A stretch of DNA of 35,000 nucleotides, from contig CAKQMB010000018.1 of NCBI GenBank assembly GCA_934254825.1, positions 1-35,000 of the forward strand, given 5' to 3'. This document shows, in pieces, positions 7,400 to 15,297 of the stretch (position 1 is the stretch's first letter; every line of letters starts with the position of its first letter). Source of the stretch: an uncultured Clostridia bacterium. GTDB lineage: Bacteria > Bacillota > Clostridia > Christensenellales > Borkfalkiaceae. The notes below the pieces were generated by a model. It was not told where the DNA came from. It did not search any database and saw only the letters and a program-made list of their open reading frames with translations. The translations under genes and the position numbers were made by a program.

Positions 7400-7556
7400 T
7401 TCTTTTTCTCTCCGTAAATTTACTGTTATAATTGTAACACATTACAAAACAAAAATAAAGCGAACGGGCGATTATTCGTCAAATTTTTAAAAATGGAAAT
7501 AAAACGTAAAGAACGTAAAAAACAGCTTATGCCGGACAAAAACGATACAAACAACG

Positions 7557-7586
7557 CGGCGGCAAACCGCAAGCGGTTTGCCGCCG
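7557..7586. terminator. Perfect 14-bp GC-rich hairpin
   Basis: CGGCGGCAAACCGC (7557-7570), AA, GCGGTTTGCCGCCG (7573-7586), followed on the plus strand by TTATTTTAT and on the minus strand (after a gap) by TTTTTGTCCGGCAT. It sits between minus-strand genes ending at 8056 and starting at 7399, so it may separate them. A 14-bp neighbour motif (ATGCCGGACAAAAA, 7529-7542) recurs beside the hairpin at 32481-32527. Confidence 0.55.
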
Positions 7587-7615
7587 TTATTTTATAAAAA
7601 ACAAAAAAAATACGC

Positions 7616-7632
7616 CGATAATCGACTTATAG
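7616..7632 (+). repeat. 17-bp dispersed palindromic element, copy 1
   Basis: CGATAATCGACTTATAG. The ends (GATAA/TTATAG) are nearly self-complementary around TCGAC. Other copies are at 21013, 26125, 29249, 32552 and 34182. This one heads a copy of the composite repeat block that continues TTTTTGTTG...ACAACAG. Confidence 0.75.
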
Positions 7633-7746
7633 GCGGGTTTTTGTTGTATTTACAACAGTTTTTCGTTTGTTGTTATATTTATTCGGATTGCGAAGCCTTC
7701 GAAAAATGTTTGCCGACGAAAATGCTTTGATTTTGTTTAGGGAAAA

Positions 7747-7953
7747 CCCCTCATCAGTCGCTTCGCGACAGCTTCTCCCCGAAAAGTACGTTGCCTTGAA
7801 AATGTTTTTCTATCGGGCGAAGCCTTTTTAAATTGCCAGCCGTTGACAATGTTCGGATTTTGTCTGAGGAAAACCCCTCATCAGTCGCTTCGCGACAGCT
7901 TCTCCCCGAAAAGTATATTTCCTTGAAATATATTTTCTTATCGGGCGAAGCCT
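7747..7953 (+). repeat. Two further solo right-end repeats upstream of cvpA
   Basis: Copies at 7747-7826 and 7874-7953, the same module and period as the three copies at 6466-6800. The preceding segment (7637-7745) also matches 6357-6464. The two blocks therefore look like one duplicated unit that now brackets the CvpA gene. Confidence 0.85.
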
Positions 7954-7958
7954 TTAAA

Positions 7959-8005
7959 GTATCAATGATCGCTCCTACAAGGTATCAATGATCGCCCGCT
8001 ACAAG
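7959..8005 (+). repeat. 23-24 bp tandem duplication
   Basis: GTATCAATGATCGC followed by TCCTACAAG, then the same start followed by CCGCTACAAG. The GATCGCCC core matches one arm of the hairpin at 6332-6350. It ends about 50 bp before the stop of the dehydrogenase gene. Confidence 0.7.
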
Positions 8006-8055
8006 GTTTTATTGCTTATGCAACAGTTTTGCAAGATGAATTTTTATTTTGAAAT

Positions 8056-8940
8056 TTACGGAATAATCGGGTAAAGCTGAATCATGTTGCCGCAGTCGAC
8101 GGTAAGTTCCGCACCCGTGACGTTTTTTGCGTGAGCGGCAAAATACCAAACGGCTTCCGCAATATCCGACCCCTCGGCGATCGTTCCGAGAGGAGAAAAG
8201 GCAGACGGCACGTTTTTATAAAATTCGGGATTTTTGTCCGTCCTGTCGGTATGGATCATCCCGGGGAGAACGGCGTTTACCCTTATACCGTACTTGCCTA
8301 AATCGAGCGCAAGCGCGCGCATCAAGCCGAGCTGACCGCCTTTCGAAGCGGAATAAGCCGCGCGTTCGGGGATAGCTCTGTACGCCGTGTTGGAATTTAT
8401 GAACGTTATGCTTCCGCCGACATTTTTTACGTCGCTTTCCGCAACTTTCTTTACGGCGTTTTTCGCGACGTTATCCGCGACGTTTTTTGCGCCGACAACG
8501 TCCGCCCCGCTCGTTTTGCCGCTCGTTTTGCCGACCATTCTTTTGGCGGCGTTCTGAATTATACAGAAATTCCAGCATACGTTAGTGTCTGTCACCCGAC
8601 GAAAATCGGAAAGCGGGCTTTTAAGAACGTCGAACCCCACTCCGAGATCGGCGGCGTTAAGAACAAGGTCGGTTATAACAATCCCCGCTTCGTCAAGTTC
8701 GGAAAAAAGTTTTTCGACGCTTTTCTCGTCAACGTTGCCGTCATCCGTAAGCGCGTTAAGCGTTTTGCCCATAATTTTAACGTCGGGGAATTTCGCCGCG
8801 AAACTTTCTTCCGCCGCGCTCACGCGTTCGGCATTTCTGCCCGTGAACACGACGTTTTCGCCCTCGGACGCAAATTTTTCGACTATCGCCGCGCCCGTAT
8901 TCACGCACGCGCCCGTTACCAAAACCCATTTTTTCAACAT
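8056..8940 (-). CDS. Short-chain dehydrogenase/reductase with low-complexity insertion
   Basis: A classical SDR NAD(P)-binding enzyme of 294 residues. The nucleotide-binding glycine motif is TGACVNTG (9-16), NAAD (95-98) stands for the family NNAG, and the active site is Ser183 with Tyr196-x-x-x-Lys200 (YSASK). PGMIHTDRT near 226-234 is the usual post-strand-6 loop. Substrate is not predictable; position third in a lactonase-dehydratase cassette suggests a sugar, sugar acid or polyol. Residues about 137-174 are an extra 38 residues with repeated GKTSG and KNVADNVAKNAVKK strings, placed just before the strand bearing the catalytic Ser. Most SDRs are about 250 residues, so the insertion accounts for the extra length. 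The ATG at 8940 follows AAAGAGGG. It starts 45 bp after the dehydratase gene and is probably cotranscribed with it. Confidence 0.85.
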   Translation of the reverse strand: MLKKWVLVTGACVNTGAAIVEKFASEGENVVFTGRNAERVSAAEESFAAKFPDVKIMGKTLNALTDDGNVDEKSVEKLFSELDEAGIVITDLVLNAADLGVGFDVLKSPLSDFRRVTDTNVCWNFCIIQNAAKRMVGKTSGKTSGADVVGAKNVADNVAKNAVKKVAESDVKNVGGSITFINSNTAYRAIPERAAYSASKGGQLGLMRALALDLGKYGIRVNAVLPGMIHTDRTDKNPEFYKNVPSAFSPLGTIAEGSDIAEAVWYFAAHAKNVTGAELTVDCGNMIQLYPIIP

Positions 8941-8985
8941 ATCAAACCCTCTTTAACTTCGCAAATTTACCGTTCCCGCCGCGTT

Positions 8986-10146
8986 TTAAAAATAAAACTC
9001 CGTTTTCGGCGGGCGAATATCCGTAAGCGCGCCCGTATAATGTCTCAGATTATGCTCGACGTACGGATGTTTCGCGCACTCCTCTTCGTTAAGTTCCAGA
9101 CCTAAACCGGGTTTGTCGCCTATCTTAATTCTCCCGTTTTCGTAAACGAGATTTTCGTTCGTTACGAATTTACGGTAGTCTACGTCCGAGTACATTATTT
9201 CGAGAATGCAGAAATTCGGACAGCAGGCGGCGAGTTGAAGCGTAGCCGCGTTGGCGACGGGTCCCGACGGATTATGCGGCGCGAAAGGTATATAATTATA
9301 TTCGGCAATCGCCGCTATTTTTTTAAGCTCCATAATTCCGCCCGCATGGGAGACGTCGGGCTGAATGTAGTCCGCCGCGCGCTTTGCGAAAAGTTCGTTG
9401 TAATCGTATCTCGTGTAAAGCCGCTCGCCCGCGGAAATCGCCACGGGAGACTTATCCCTGACGGCTTTCAACGCTTCGAGATTGTTCGGCGGAACGGGTT
9501 CCTCGAACCACATAGGTTTGAACTGTTCGAGTTCTTTCGCGATTTTTATACCCGTAGGCACGTCGAACCTGCCGTGACCTTCGATAAGCAGATCGACGTC
9601 CTTCCCGACGGCTTCCCTGACCTTTGCCACGCATTCGAGCGCGGTATCGAGATCCTTGTTCGATATCTGCAAATAACTTTTGCCGAACGGATCCCATTTC
9701 ATTGCCGTTACGCCGCGCTTTACCGCGATCTTAGCTTTTTCGGCAAACTCGTCGGGAGTTTTCGCGCCCGAAAACCAACCGTTTACATAAATGCGGCAAT
9801 CGTCGTTGACCTTTCCGCCGAGAAGTTTGTAAACGGGTACGCCGAGAGATTTTCCGAGAATATCCCAAAGCGCGCACTCCACCGCCGAAAGCGCGCTCAT
9901 CAAAACCGCGCCGCCGCGCCAATACGCGTCGCGATACATATCGTGATAATGTTTTTCTATCTGCGTGGGGTCCTTGCCGATAAGATATGATCTGAGATGC
10001 TCAACCGCTCCGCAAAGAGCCTTTTCCTTATATTCGAGCGTTCCCTCGCCCACTCCGCTTATGCCTTCGTCGGTATAAACCTTGACGAAAACCCAGTTAG
10101 TTCTGAAACAATCCACGACAAAAGTCTTTACGTCGGTTATCTTCAT
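8986..10146 (-). CDS. Enolase-superfamily sugar-acid dehydratase (galactonate dehydratase-like)
   Basis: A 386-residue member of the mandelate racemase/muconate lactonizing group. The N-terminal capping domain covers about 1-125 and the barrel the rest. Visible barrel motifs are Lys150-x-Asp152 (MKWDPFG), LLIEGHGRFD (187-196) with Glu189, WFEEPVPP (213-220), GER (240-242), QPDVSHAGGI (262-271) and the His291 loop APHNPSGP. This set fits D-galactonate dehydratase-type enzymes, which remove water from an aldonate to give a 2-keto-3-deoxy acid with Mg2+. The exact epimer cannot be told from sequence alone. The start ATG at 10146 overlaps the TGA of the upstream hydrolase gene (ATGA), showing translational coupling. 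The dehydrogenase gene follows. Confidence 0.85.
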   Translation of the reverse strand: MKITDVKTFVVDCFRTNWVFVKVYTDEGISGVGEGTLEYKEKALCGAVEHLRSYLIGKDPTQIEKHYHDMYRDAYWRGGAVLMSALSAVECALWDILGKSLGVPVYKLLGGKVNDDCRIYVNGWFSGAKTPDEFAEKAKIAVKRGVTAMKWDPFGKSYLQISNKDLDTALECVAKVREAVGKDVDLLIEGHGRFDVPTGIKIAKELEQFKPMWFEEPVPPNNLEALKAVRDKSPVAISAGERLYTRYDYNELFAKRAADYIQPDVSHAGGIMELKKIAAIAEYNYIPFAPHNPSGPVANAATLQLAACCPNFCILEIMYSDVDYRKFVTNENLVYENGRIKIGDKPGLGLELNEEECAKHPYVEHNLRHYTGALTDIRPPKTEFYF

Positions 10147-10976
10147 CCGATTTTTATCTCCTTGTATATTTCGGGAATGATCATATCCCCGTTTTTAAAT
10201 TCCGTTTTTATTTCGTTTGCGATTTTCGATCCGCTTAATTCGTCGAACATACCGTAATGAACGGGAACGACGAAATCGGGATTTAATCGCGCCGCAAACC
10301 GCCCCGCGTCGCGAGCGTTCATATTGTTGCCGCGCCCGTTTACAGGCAAGAACAACGCGTTTATTTTTGCTTCGGGCAGATTTTCGAACGCTTTAAACAC
10401 GCTCTCGAACACGTTTTCGCTGTATAAGGTATCGCCCGTTATGTAAAGAGTCTTATCTTCGGCGGAAATTATAACGCCGATTGCTTCCGCGTCGGAATGC
10501 TCGGCTTTAACCGCGCAAAATGTCAGTCCGCCGACCGTCACGCTCGTTCCGCTTCTGAAAACGATATGATTGCACTTCGGATATCTCGCTTTTGCTTTAA
10601 AAAACACGGACGGCGGCGAGAAAAACACACAATCGTTTTCACCGCCGAGGATTTCGCCGTTTTCTCTCACAGCGTCGATTTCGCCGTTTTCTTCCGCGCC
10701 GTCGCTCCCGCCGTTTTCTTTCACGATGCCGATTTCGTCATTTCCCTTCGCGCCGAGGATTTTGTCCAGAGTTTCCTCGTCGTAATGGTCGGCATGGGCG
10801 TGAGTTATAACGACGACGTTCGGTTTTACTTTTAAAAACCGCTCGTCTATCGGTTGTTTCCGCTTATTTAAAGGTTCGATTTTTTCGACCGAATCGGAAA
10901 GATACGGGTCTATAATTATTGTTGAATTCTTACTTTCGATTAAAAGTCCGTTCTGACCTAAAAAAGTTATTTTCAT
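10143..10976 (-). CDS. Metallo-beta-lactamase-fold hydrolase (UlaG/lactonase-like)
   Basis: A 277-residue cytoplasmic protein of the metallo-beta-lactamase superfamily. The signature THAHADHYD spans 58-66 (His59, His61, Asp63, His64), further ligands are likely His160 (VKAEHSD) and Asp182 (ITGDT), and the C-terminal VPVHYGMFD carries the last His. The compact form and position fit the UlaG-like branch, which includes sugar lactonases, though this branch also contains enzymes of unknown substrate. Residues about 76-115 are a low-complexity stretch of repeated ENGE/DGAEENG units inserted after the metal motif helix. It is the first gene of the cassette, divergent from the AraC-type regulator, and overlaps the dehydratase gene by 4 bp. 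A lactonase role is inferred from its neighbours. Confidence 0.75.
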   Translation of the reverse strand: MKITFLGQNGLLIESKNSTIIIDPYLSDSVEKIEPLNKRKQPIDERFLKVKPNVVVITHAHADHYDEETLDKILGAKGNDEIGIVKENGGSDGAEENGEIDAVRENGEILGGENDCVFFSPPSVFFKAKARYPKCNHIVFRSGTSVTVGGLTFCAVKAEHSDAEAIGVIISAEDKTLYITGDTLYSENVFESVFKAFENLPEAKINALFLPVNGRGNNMNARDAGRFAARLNPDFVVPVHYGMFDELSGSKIANEIKTEFKNGDMIIPEIYKEIKIG

Positions 10977-11015
10977 AAAAAAGTTACCGTATACGACTAT
11001 TATCGCATAATTTTG

Positions 11016-11044
11016 TTGATTTGTTCGGTTAAAAATGTTATACT
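11016..11044 (+). promoter_or_regulatory. Promoter of the AraC-type regulator gene
   Basis: TTGATT (11016-11021), 17-bp spacer, TATACT (11039-11044). It lies in the 148-bp gap between the divergent hydrolase and regulator genes, about 75 bp before the regulator's ribosome site. The shared gap is the likely place for regulator binding. Confidence 0.65.
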
Positions 11045-11124
11045 GTCTTCGGAAGTAAAATTGCGAAATGTTATTTTCGCCGTTTTACGCCAAAACCATT
11101 CGCCGACCGATAAAGGAGAAAATC

Positions 11125-11949
11125 ATGGAGCTTGTTTCCCGTTTCACTTATATAGACGCCGGTTATTTCGATTCCGTTCAATCGGACTGGATTCACCGCA
11201 AAAAAACGACGACCCCGCCGAGAGTTTGCAAAAACTACGAGATAGAACTCTATCTTTCCAAGTCGGGAACGACTTATATCAACGACGAAAAATACGATAT
11301 CGAGCAGTACTCGCTCATAATCTGCAAACCGGGAGACGTGAGATACTCCGTCAACCCGTTCAAGTGCTATTATTTGTATCTTTCCGTCGAGGAAGGGAGA
11401 ATTAAGGAAATTCTCGACTCGCTTCCGCCGCAAATGCAGGCATTTAACGCAAAAATCTTCCTTGACAGGTTTTTCTCGCTTCTGAAATACCCCTCTTCCA
11501 CCGCAAACGACGCTTACGCGGAACTCAGGGTCATAAGTCATATAAGCGAAATCGTGTTCCGACTTGCCGAAAACAGGGATTTCTACGAAAAGCAGAAATT
11601 CGTGAATATGAACGTTTCCAAAGCAATTACCGAAGCGAAAAGGTTCATTATGAAGAATTATAATCGCAACATTCAGCTTAAAGACGTTGCAAATCACGTT
11701 TTTTTAAGCCCCAATTACTTCCATAAGCTGTTCACTCAGGTTACGGGCGTAACGCCGCACCAATATATCATCAATCAGAAAATCAACGCCGCAAAGAAAA
11801 TGCTGCTCGAAAGCGACACGACGATAACCGATATCGTCATAAACTGCGGTTTCAGCTCGCAGTCCTATTTCAACGCCATTTTCAAACGCGAAGTTAAAAT
11901 CACGCCGAACGATTACAGACGGAGCATGAACAAATACTACAAAATTTAA
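11125..11949 (+). CDS. AraC-family transcriptional regulator
   Basis: The ATG at 11125 follows AAAGGAG, whereas the longer frame from 11068 has no ribosome site. The product is 274 residues. Residues 1-150 form a cupin-like sensor domain without clear conserved motifs. The C-terminal ~105 residues hold the two helix-turn-helix AraC domain: KDVANHVFLSPNYFHKLF, then the LLESDTTITDIVINCGF segment and the SYFNAIFKREVKITPNDYRR closing helix. Such proteins typically activate catabolic genes when bound to a sugar. It is divergent from the lactonase-dehydratase-dehydrogenase cassette, which is its most likely target. It is followed by a strong terminator. Confidence 0.9.
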   Translation: MELVSRFTYIDAGYFDSVQSDWIHRKKTTTPPRVCKNYEIELYLSKSGTTYINDEKYDIEQYSLIICKPGDVRYSVNPFKCYYLYLSVEEGRIKEILDSLPPQMQAFNAKIFLDRFFSLLKYPSSTANDAYAELRVISHISEIVFRLAENRDFYEKQKFVNMNVSKAITEAKRFIMKNYNRNIQLKDVANHVFLSPNYFHKLFTQVTGVTPHQYIINQKINAAKKMLLESDTTITDIVINCGFSSQSYFNAIFKREVKITPNDYRRSMNKYYKI

Positions 11950-11967
11950 TTTTCTTTGTATGTTTTA

Positions 11968-12013
11968 CCCTCCGCGGTTCGGATGAAATTCATCCGAACC
12001 GCGGAGGGTTTTA
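11968..12013 (+). terminator. Rho-independent terminator of the AraC-type gene
   Basis: An 18-bp perfect stem, CCCTCCGCGGTTCGGATG (11968-11985) with CATCCGAACCGCGGAGGG (11991-12008), loop AAATT, followed by TTTT. It starts 19 bp after the stop codon. Confidence 0.9.
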
Positions 12014-12042
12014 AAATGCTTCGGATATTCGTCAACCGTTCA

Positions 12043-12618
12043 ATGCCAGCCAAGAATAAAACGAACCTTGCCAAAACGCCGCTATTTCCGCGCTTTTAGG
12101 CAAATTCTCGCTTGAAGTACATCCAGTACGTCTGCGCGAGCCTTCACCAAAAATCATCGAAATATCGACGTTTTAGTCGATAGCCGAGAAGAACCTCCGC
12201 TAAACTCGATTTTCAGGCGTGCCTTACGCTTAATTCTTCGTTCTTTCCACGGCTTGTATTTGTTATACTAACCCGCGGAAACGCCTTGCCTTAATCGCAA
12301 GGCGCGCCTGAAAATTTGCGGTATCGATATCTTAATATATAGGGCAACCTTGAAGCCGTATTTTCTAATGATTTATGGCGAAGGCGACAGAAGTTGTATA
12401 CAAATACTACGAGGGCGGATTTGCCTTAAAGCATAGAAAAGACGGCTTCAAGGCGAGTTTATCAGAGGTTCTTCTCGGCTATGAGTCTGACGGCGGATTT
12501 TTAGACTAAGACAAGGCGCGCGAGCGCGTTCATACTCTATGTATAACACGGGAGCGGAACGCAGTATTAGTCAAAAATACGCCGTCAGACCAAGGTTCGT
12601 TTTATTCTTGGCTGGCAT
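12043..12618. mobile_element. 576-bp non-coding element with 28-bp terminal inverted repeats
   Basis: The ends ATGCCAGCCAAGAATAAAAC... (12043-12070) and its exact reverse complement (12591-12618) match over 28 bp. Inside are nested inverted repeats: ATAGCCGAGAAGAACCTC near 12182 against its complement near 12480; TTTTCAGGCGTGCCTTACGC near 12210 against 12292-12317; CCTTGAAGCCGT near 12349 against 12431-12454; GACGGCGGATTTTTAGACTA (12490) against 12568-12587. The single strand could fold into several stacked hairpins. No frame encodes a transposase. I found no clear target duplication at the ends. It sits between the AraC terminator and the deacetylase gene, 21 bp past that gene's stop. A MITE-like element or a large structured-RNA locus are both possible. 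Confidence 0.75.
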
Positions 12619-12639
12619 CGGGAAAACCCCGCAACGATT

Positions 12640-13338
12640 TTAAAGCCCGAAAGCTTCTCTGTTCGTTACGAATTCCGCATTTACGGTTTTGAGCCTTTCG
12701 AAAAGTTCGGTTAAAAAATCCCATTTTTTCAAAACGTCGAACTCGTAAGTATGCCCCCAGATATATAAAATCCGTCTTTCGTCGACATTGCCGCTTCCGT
12801 TTTCGCCGCCGTCGGTTTTTTCGGGAAGAGCCTCGAAATCGTCTATCAGACGGAATATCTCGGAATTGGAAAAATGGCACGTTCCCGAGTACTTCATAAG
12901 ATTTTCGGGAACGGAAAATTTCATACTCGTCCCCGCCGTCCGCGCGTATTTTATACCGAGATCGCGGGCGATTTTTATCACTCTCTCGTCGTAAGTCCCG
13001 TAAGGGTACGCCATTCCGACGACCTCTTTTCCGAACCACTCCTCGATATTTTTCTTATCGTAATAAATCTCGTTGTAAATCGTCTCGTCGTCGAGCTTTT
13101 CCAGGAAAGGATGAGTGAGCGTATGCACCGCCACTTCATGCCCCGCGTACAAATCTTTCAATCCGTCGATATTCATGCGATGGATTTCCACGCCCTCGTT
13201 CACCCAACTGTTCGCGCGGGTCTGAATACCCGTATTTATGTTGAAAGTGGCTTTGAAACCGTATTTATTCAACTGTTCGACGAATTTTATATCCTGCTCG
13301 ATACCGTCGTCGAAACTGAACGTTACGAATTTACTCAT
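12640..13338 (-). CDS. NodB-type polysaccharide deacetylase family protein (cytoplasmic)
   Basis: A 232-residue protein with the NodB fold. The metal/catalytic motif 1 is TFSFDDG with Asp10-Asp11, motif 2 is H72-x-x-x-H76-P, and motif 3 lies near AYPYGTYDE (110-118). WGHTYEF (194-200) carries the late His. These residues are those used for metal-dependent removal of acetyl groups from carbohydrates. There is no signal peptide, so it would act inside the cell on imported oligosaccharides. It is the last gene of the transport operon, 8 bp after the GH42-like gene, whose stop overlaps the ribosome site (AAAGGA). Residues about 173-187 (GGENGSGN) look like a small simple-sequence insertion. Confidence 0.85.
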   Translation of the reverse strand: MSKFVTFSFDDGIEQDIKFVEQLNKYGFKATFNINTGIQTRANSWVNEGVEIHRMNIDGLKDLYAGHEVAVHTLTHPFLEKLDDETIYNEIYYDKKNIEEWFGKEVVGMAYPYGTYDERVIKIARDLGIKYARTAGTSMKFSVPENLMKYSGTCHFSNSEIFRLIDDFEALPEKTDGGENGSGNVDERRILYIWGHTYEFDVLKKWDFLTELFERLKTVNAEFVTNREAFGL

Positions 13339-13346
13339 AACCGAAT

Positions 13347-15290
13347 TTATCCTTTGTTTATAAATATAATTCCGCCGTTTTTAAGCTTCGGTATCACTAC
13401 CCTCGCTTTTCCGCCTTTGCCGCAACAGCCGCCGTTACCGCCCGTTTCGCAGACTTCGCCGCCGCCATCGCCGACCTTGCCGACGACATAATCGACGGGA
13501 AGAATTTCGTCGCCGTCGCCGTTCGAAAAAACGCAGGTTTTTCCGCTTATTTCCGCAAAAAAATCCACTTCGAGATTTTCGACTTCGCGCTCGTCTTCGG
13601 CAAAATCGATTACGGAAACGGCATATTCCTTTTCGTCTTCCAGAAATTTAAGGTCGATTTTTCTGTCGGTTACGGAAGCTATTCTTTTGCCGCGCAGATC
13701 GGCTATCTCATAAGCCTCGAACCACCGACCCGAAAAATCGGACGGTTTGAACGAATCGAGATACTCGTCGTAATAATAAACTTTTCCGCCGCCCGCCTTA
13801 AAAGCTTCGATTTGCTTTGTTTCCTGTTCCGAAAGCCCTTTTTCGGCGGGAATAATCAACGCGTTTAACGAAAACGGCAGACTTTCAAGCTCGCTCGCCC
13901 TCACGGCGATAAGCGAAACGAACTCCCGCTTGAACTTTCTGTAAACGCTCATTGCCGAGAAAATATTTTTCTCTTTTCCGCTCCACGCGCGTTTATTGTC
14001 GCCGTTACAGACAGCGTCGTAATACGCGTTGGCATGCTCGCTGTGCAGAATACCCACGCCTTGCCTTACGCGTTCTTTGCAGACGATTTTATCGCCGAGC
14101 CTATAAAGCATTTCGTGCATTTTCATTGCCGAAGCGTATTTTTTCGTGGGCGTACCGTCGTTATAGACCATACCGAAGCCGTTCGGCTCGGGCGAGTCGT
14201 CGAAAGCGTAATCGCCGCGCCACTGGTAGTACATAATTCCCTTAACCCCGCTGCCGACAGCGGCGTAAGTTTCGGCTTCGAATTCTCTGCCCGTCATATC
14301 CGCGCGGGCGTTATACTCGATAAGCCAGTAATGTTTTCCGAAAGCCGCCGCCGCGCTTTCCGCGTAATCCATAACGCGCGACTGCTCGTAATAAAACGCA
14401 CCTTTGCAGTCGAGATACATAGTTATCCCGACGATATCCATTTCTTTCGCGACCCGAAAATAATCCGCGCCCCTCATACTGCTTCCGATCTGAACGGGAC
14501 AACAGGTCATACAGGTGAACGTTTCCGCTTCCGACTTGCGTTTTTTCGCCGTTTTCGCCAAAAAATTAAGATAATCGTTGAACTTTTCGCTGTTGAAAAG
14601 CCGCCAGTCTATCCACCCCTCGGGAGACTCGGAATAAGTCGGTCTTTTGCGGGGCGGTTCGGCGTTTTTATATGTTTTTTCGTCCGCGACGCCTCTTTTT
14701 AAAAGACTTTCCCGATACTTTTCGATCGCGCTCGGGTTGTAATCGTAAAATCCGACGTGCGGAAAGGCGGGTTCATTGAAAATCTGAAAACCGACTACGT
14801 TTTTATAGCCGCCGAAAAACTCCGCGCCTATTTCGGTAACTTTTTCGTTATCCCGTTTCGCGCCGTCGTGGCAAACGCTGTTGGTTATAAACTGCGACCA
14901 GCTCGATTTGAGCGGTTCGCCGTTTTCGTCGGTCATTTTCTCGTCGGGGTATTCGTTAAGCCCGTTGTCGTAGCCGTTCAGGCGCACGGCGAGAGCCATT
15001 TTAAGCTTGCCCGTTTCCTCGGCGATAGCCTTGCCCAAAGGAAACTTTCCCTCGAAGCCTTTCTCGCCGAGCGTAAAATCGCCTATCGCCGCCGTGCGCA
15101 CGATATTGACATGCGCGGCTTTCATTTCGGCGAGATCGCGTTTCATCTCGCCGAGTCGGTCGCCGTTTTCCGGTACGGGAACTTTTTTCGGGTGATAGGA
15201 CGGATAATAATGACTGCCTATTCCGAACACCGCCTTGCCGTCGATGTATAATATTCCGTTTTTTAAGCGATAAGCGTCGGTTTCTTTCAT
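13347..15290 (-). CDS. Clan GH-A glycoside hydrolase, GH42-like (probable beta-galactosidase)
   Basis: A 647-residue cytoplasmic enzyme with no signal peptide. The (beta/alpha)8 domain occupies about 1-400: IGSHYYPSYHP near 24-34, the acid/base N172-E173-P (FQIFNEPAFP), and the nucleophile in YWLIEYNARAD with Glu325. MYYQWRGDYAF follows, as in GH42 enzymes. The remaining part resembles the trimerisation and C-terminal domains of that family. Substrate is probably a beta-galactoside, but assignment to GH42 rather than a related GH-A family is not certain. Residues about 607-630 are a glycine-rich insertion (GDGGGEV, GGNGGCCGKGG). The gene starts 7 bp after the solute-binding gene with no clear ribosome site, which suggests coupled translation. 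Confidence 0.75.
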   Translation of the reverse strand: MKETDAYRLKNGILYIDGKAVFGIGSHYYPSYHPKKVPVPENGDRLGEMKRDLAEMKAAHVNIVRTAAIGDFTLGEKGFEGKFPLGKAIAEETGKLKMALAVRLNGYDNGLNEYPDEKMTDENGEPLKSSWSQFITNSVCHDGAKRDNEKVTEIGAEFFGGYKNVVGFQIFNEPAFPHVGFYDYNPSAIEKYRESLLKRGVADEKTYKNAEPPRKRPTYSESPEGWIDWRLFNSEKFNDYLNFLAKTAKKRKSEAETFTCMTCCPVQIGSSMRGADYFRVAKEMDIVGITMYLDCKGAFYYEQSRVMDYAESAAAAFGKHYWLIEYNARADMTGREFEAETYAAVGSGVKGIMYYQWRGDYAFDDSPEPNGFGMVYNDGTPTKKYASAMKMHEMLYRLGDKIVCKERVRQGVGILHSEHANAYYDAVCNGDNKRAWSGKEKNIFSAMSVYRKFKREFVSLIAVRASELESLPFSLNALIIPAEKGLSEQETKQIEAFKAGGGKVYYYDEYLDSFKPSDFSGRWFEAYEIADLRGKRIASVTDRKIDLKFLEDEKEYAVSVIDFAEDEREVENLEVDFFAEISGKTCVFSNGDGDEILPVDYVVGKVGDGGGEVCETGGNGGCCGKGGKARVVIPKLKNGGIIFINKG

Positions 15291-15297
15291 AAAATAA

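Noticed and set aside
12043..12618. IS200/IS605-type or other insertion sequence with its own transposase
   Set aside because: No frame longer than trivial inside the element and no catalytic motif. It is kept as a non-coding element instead.
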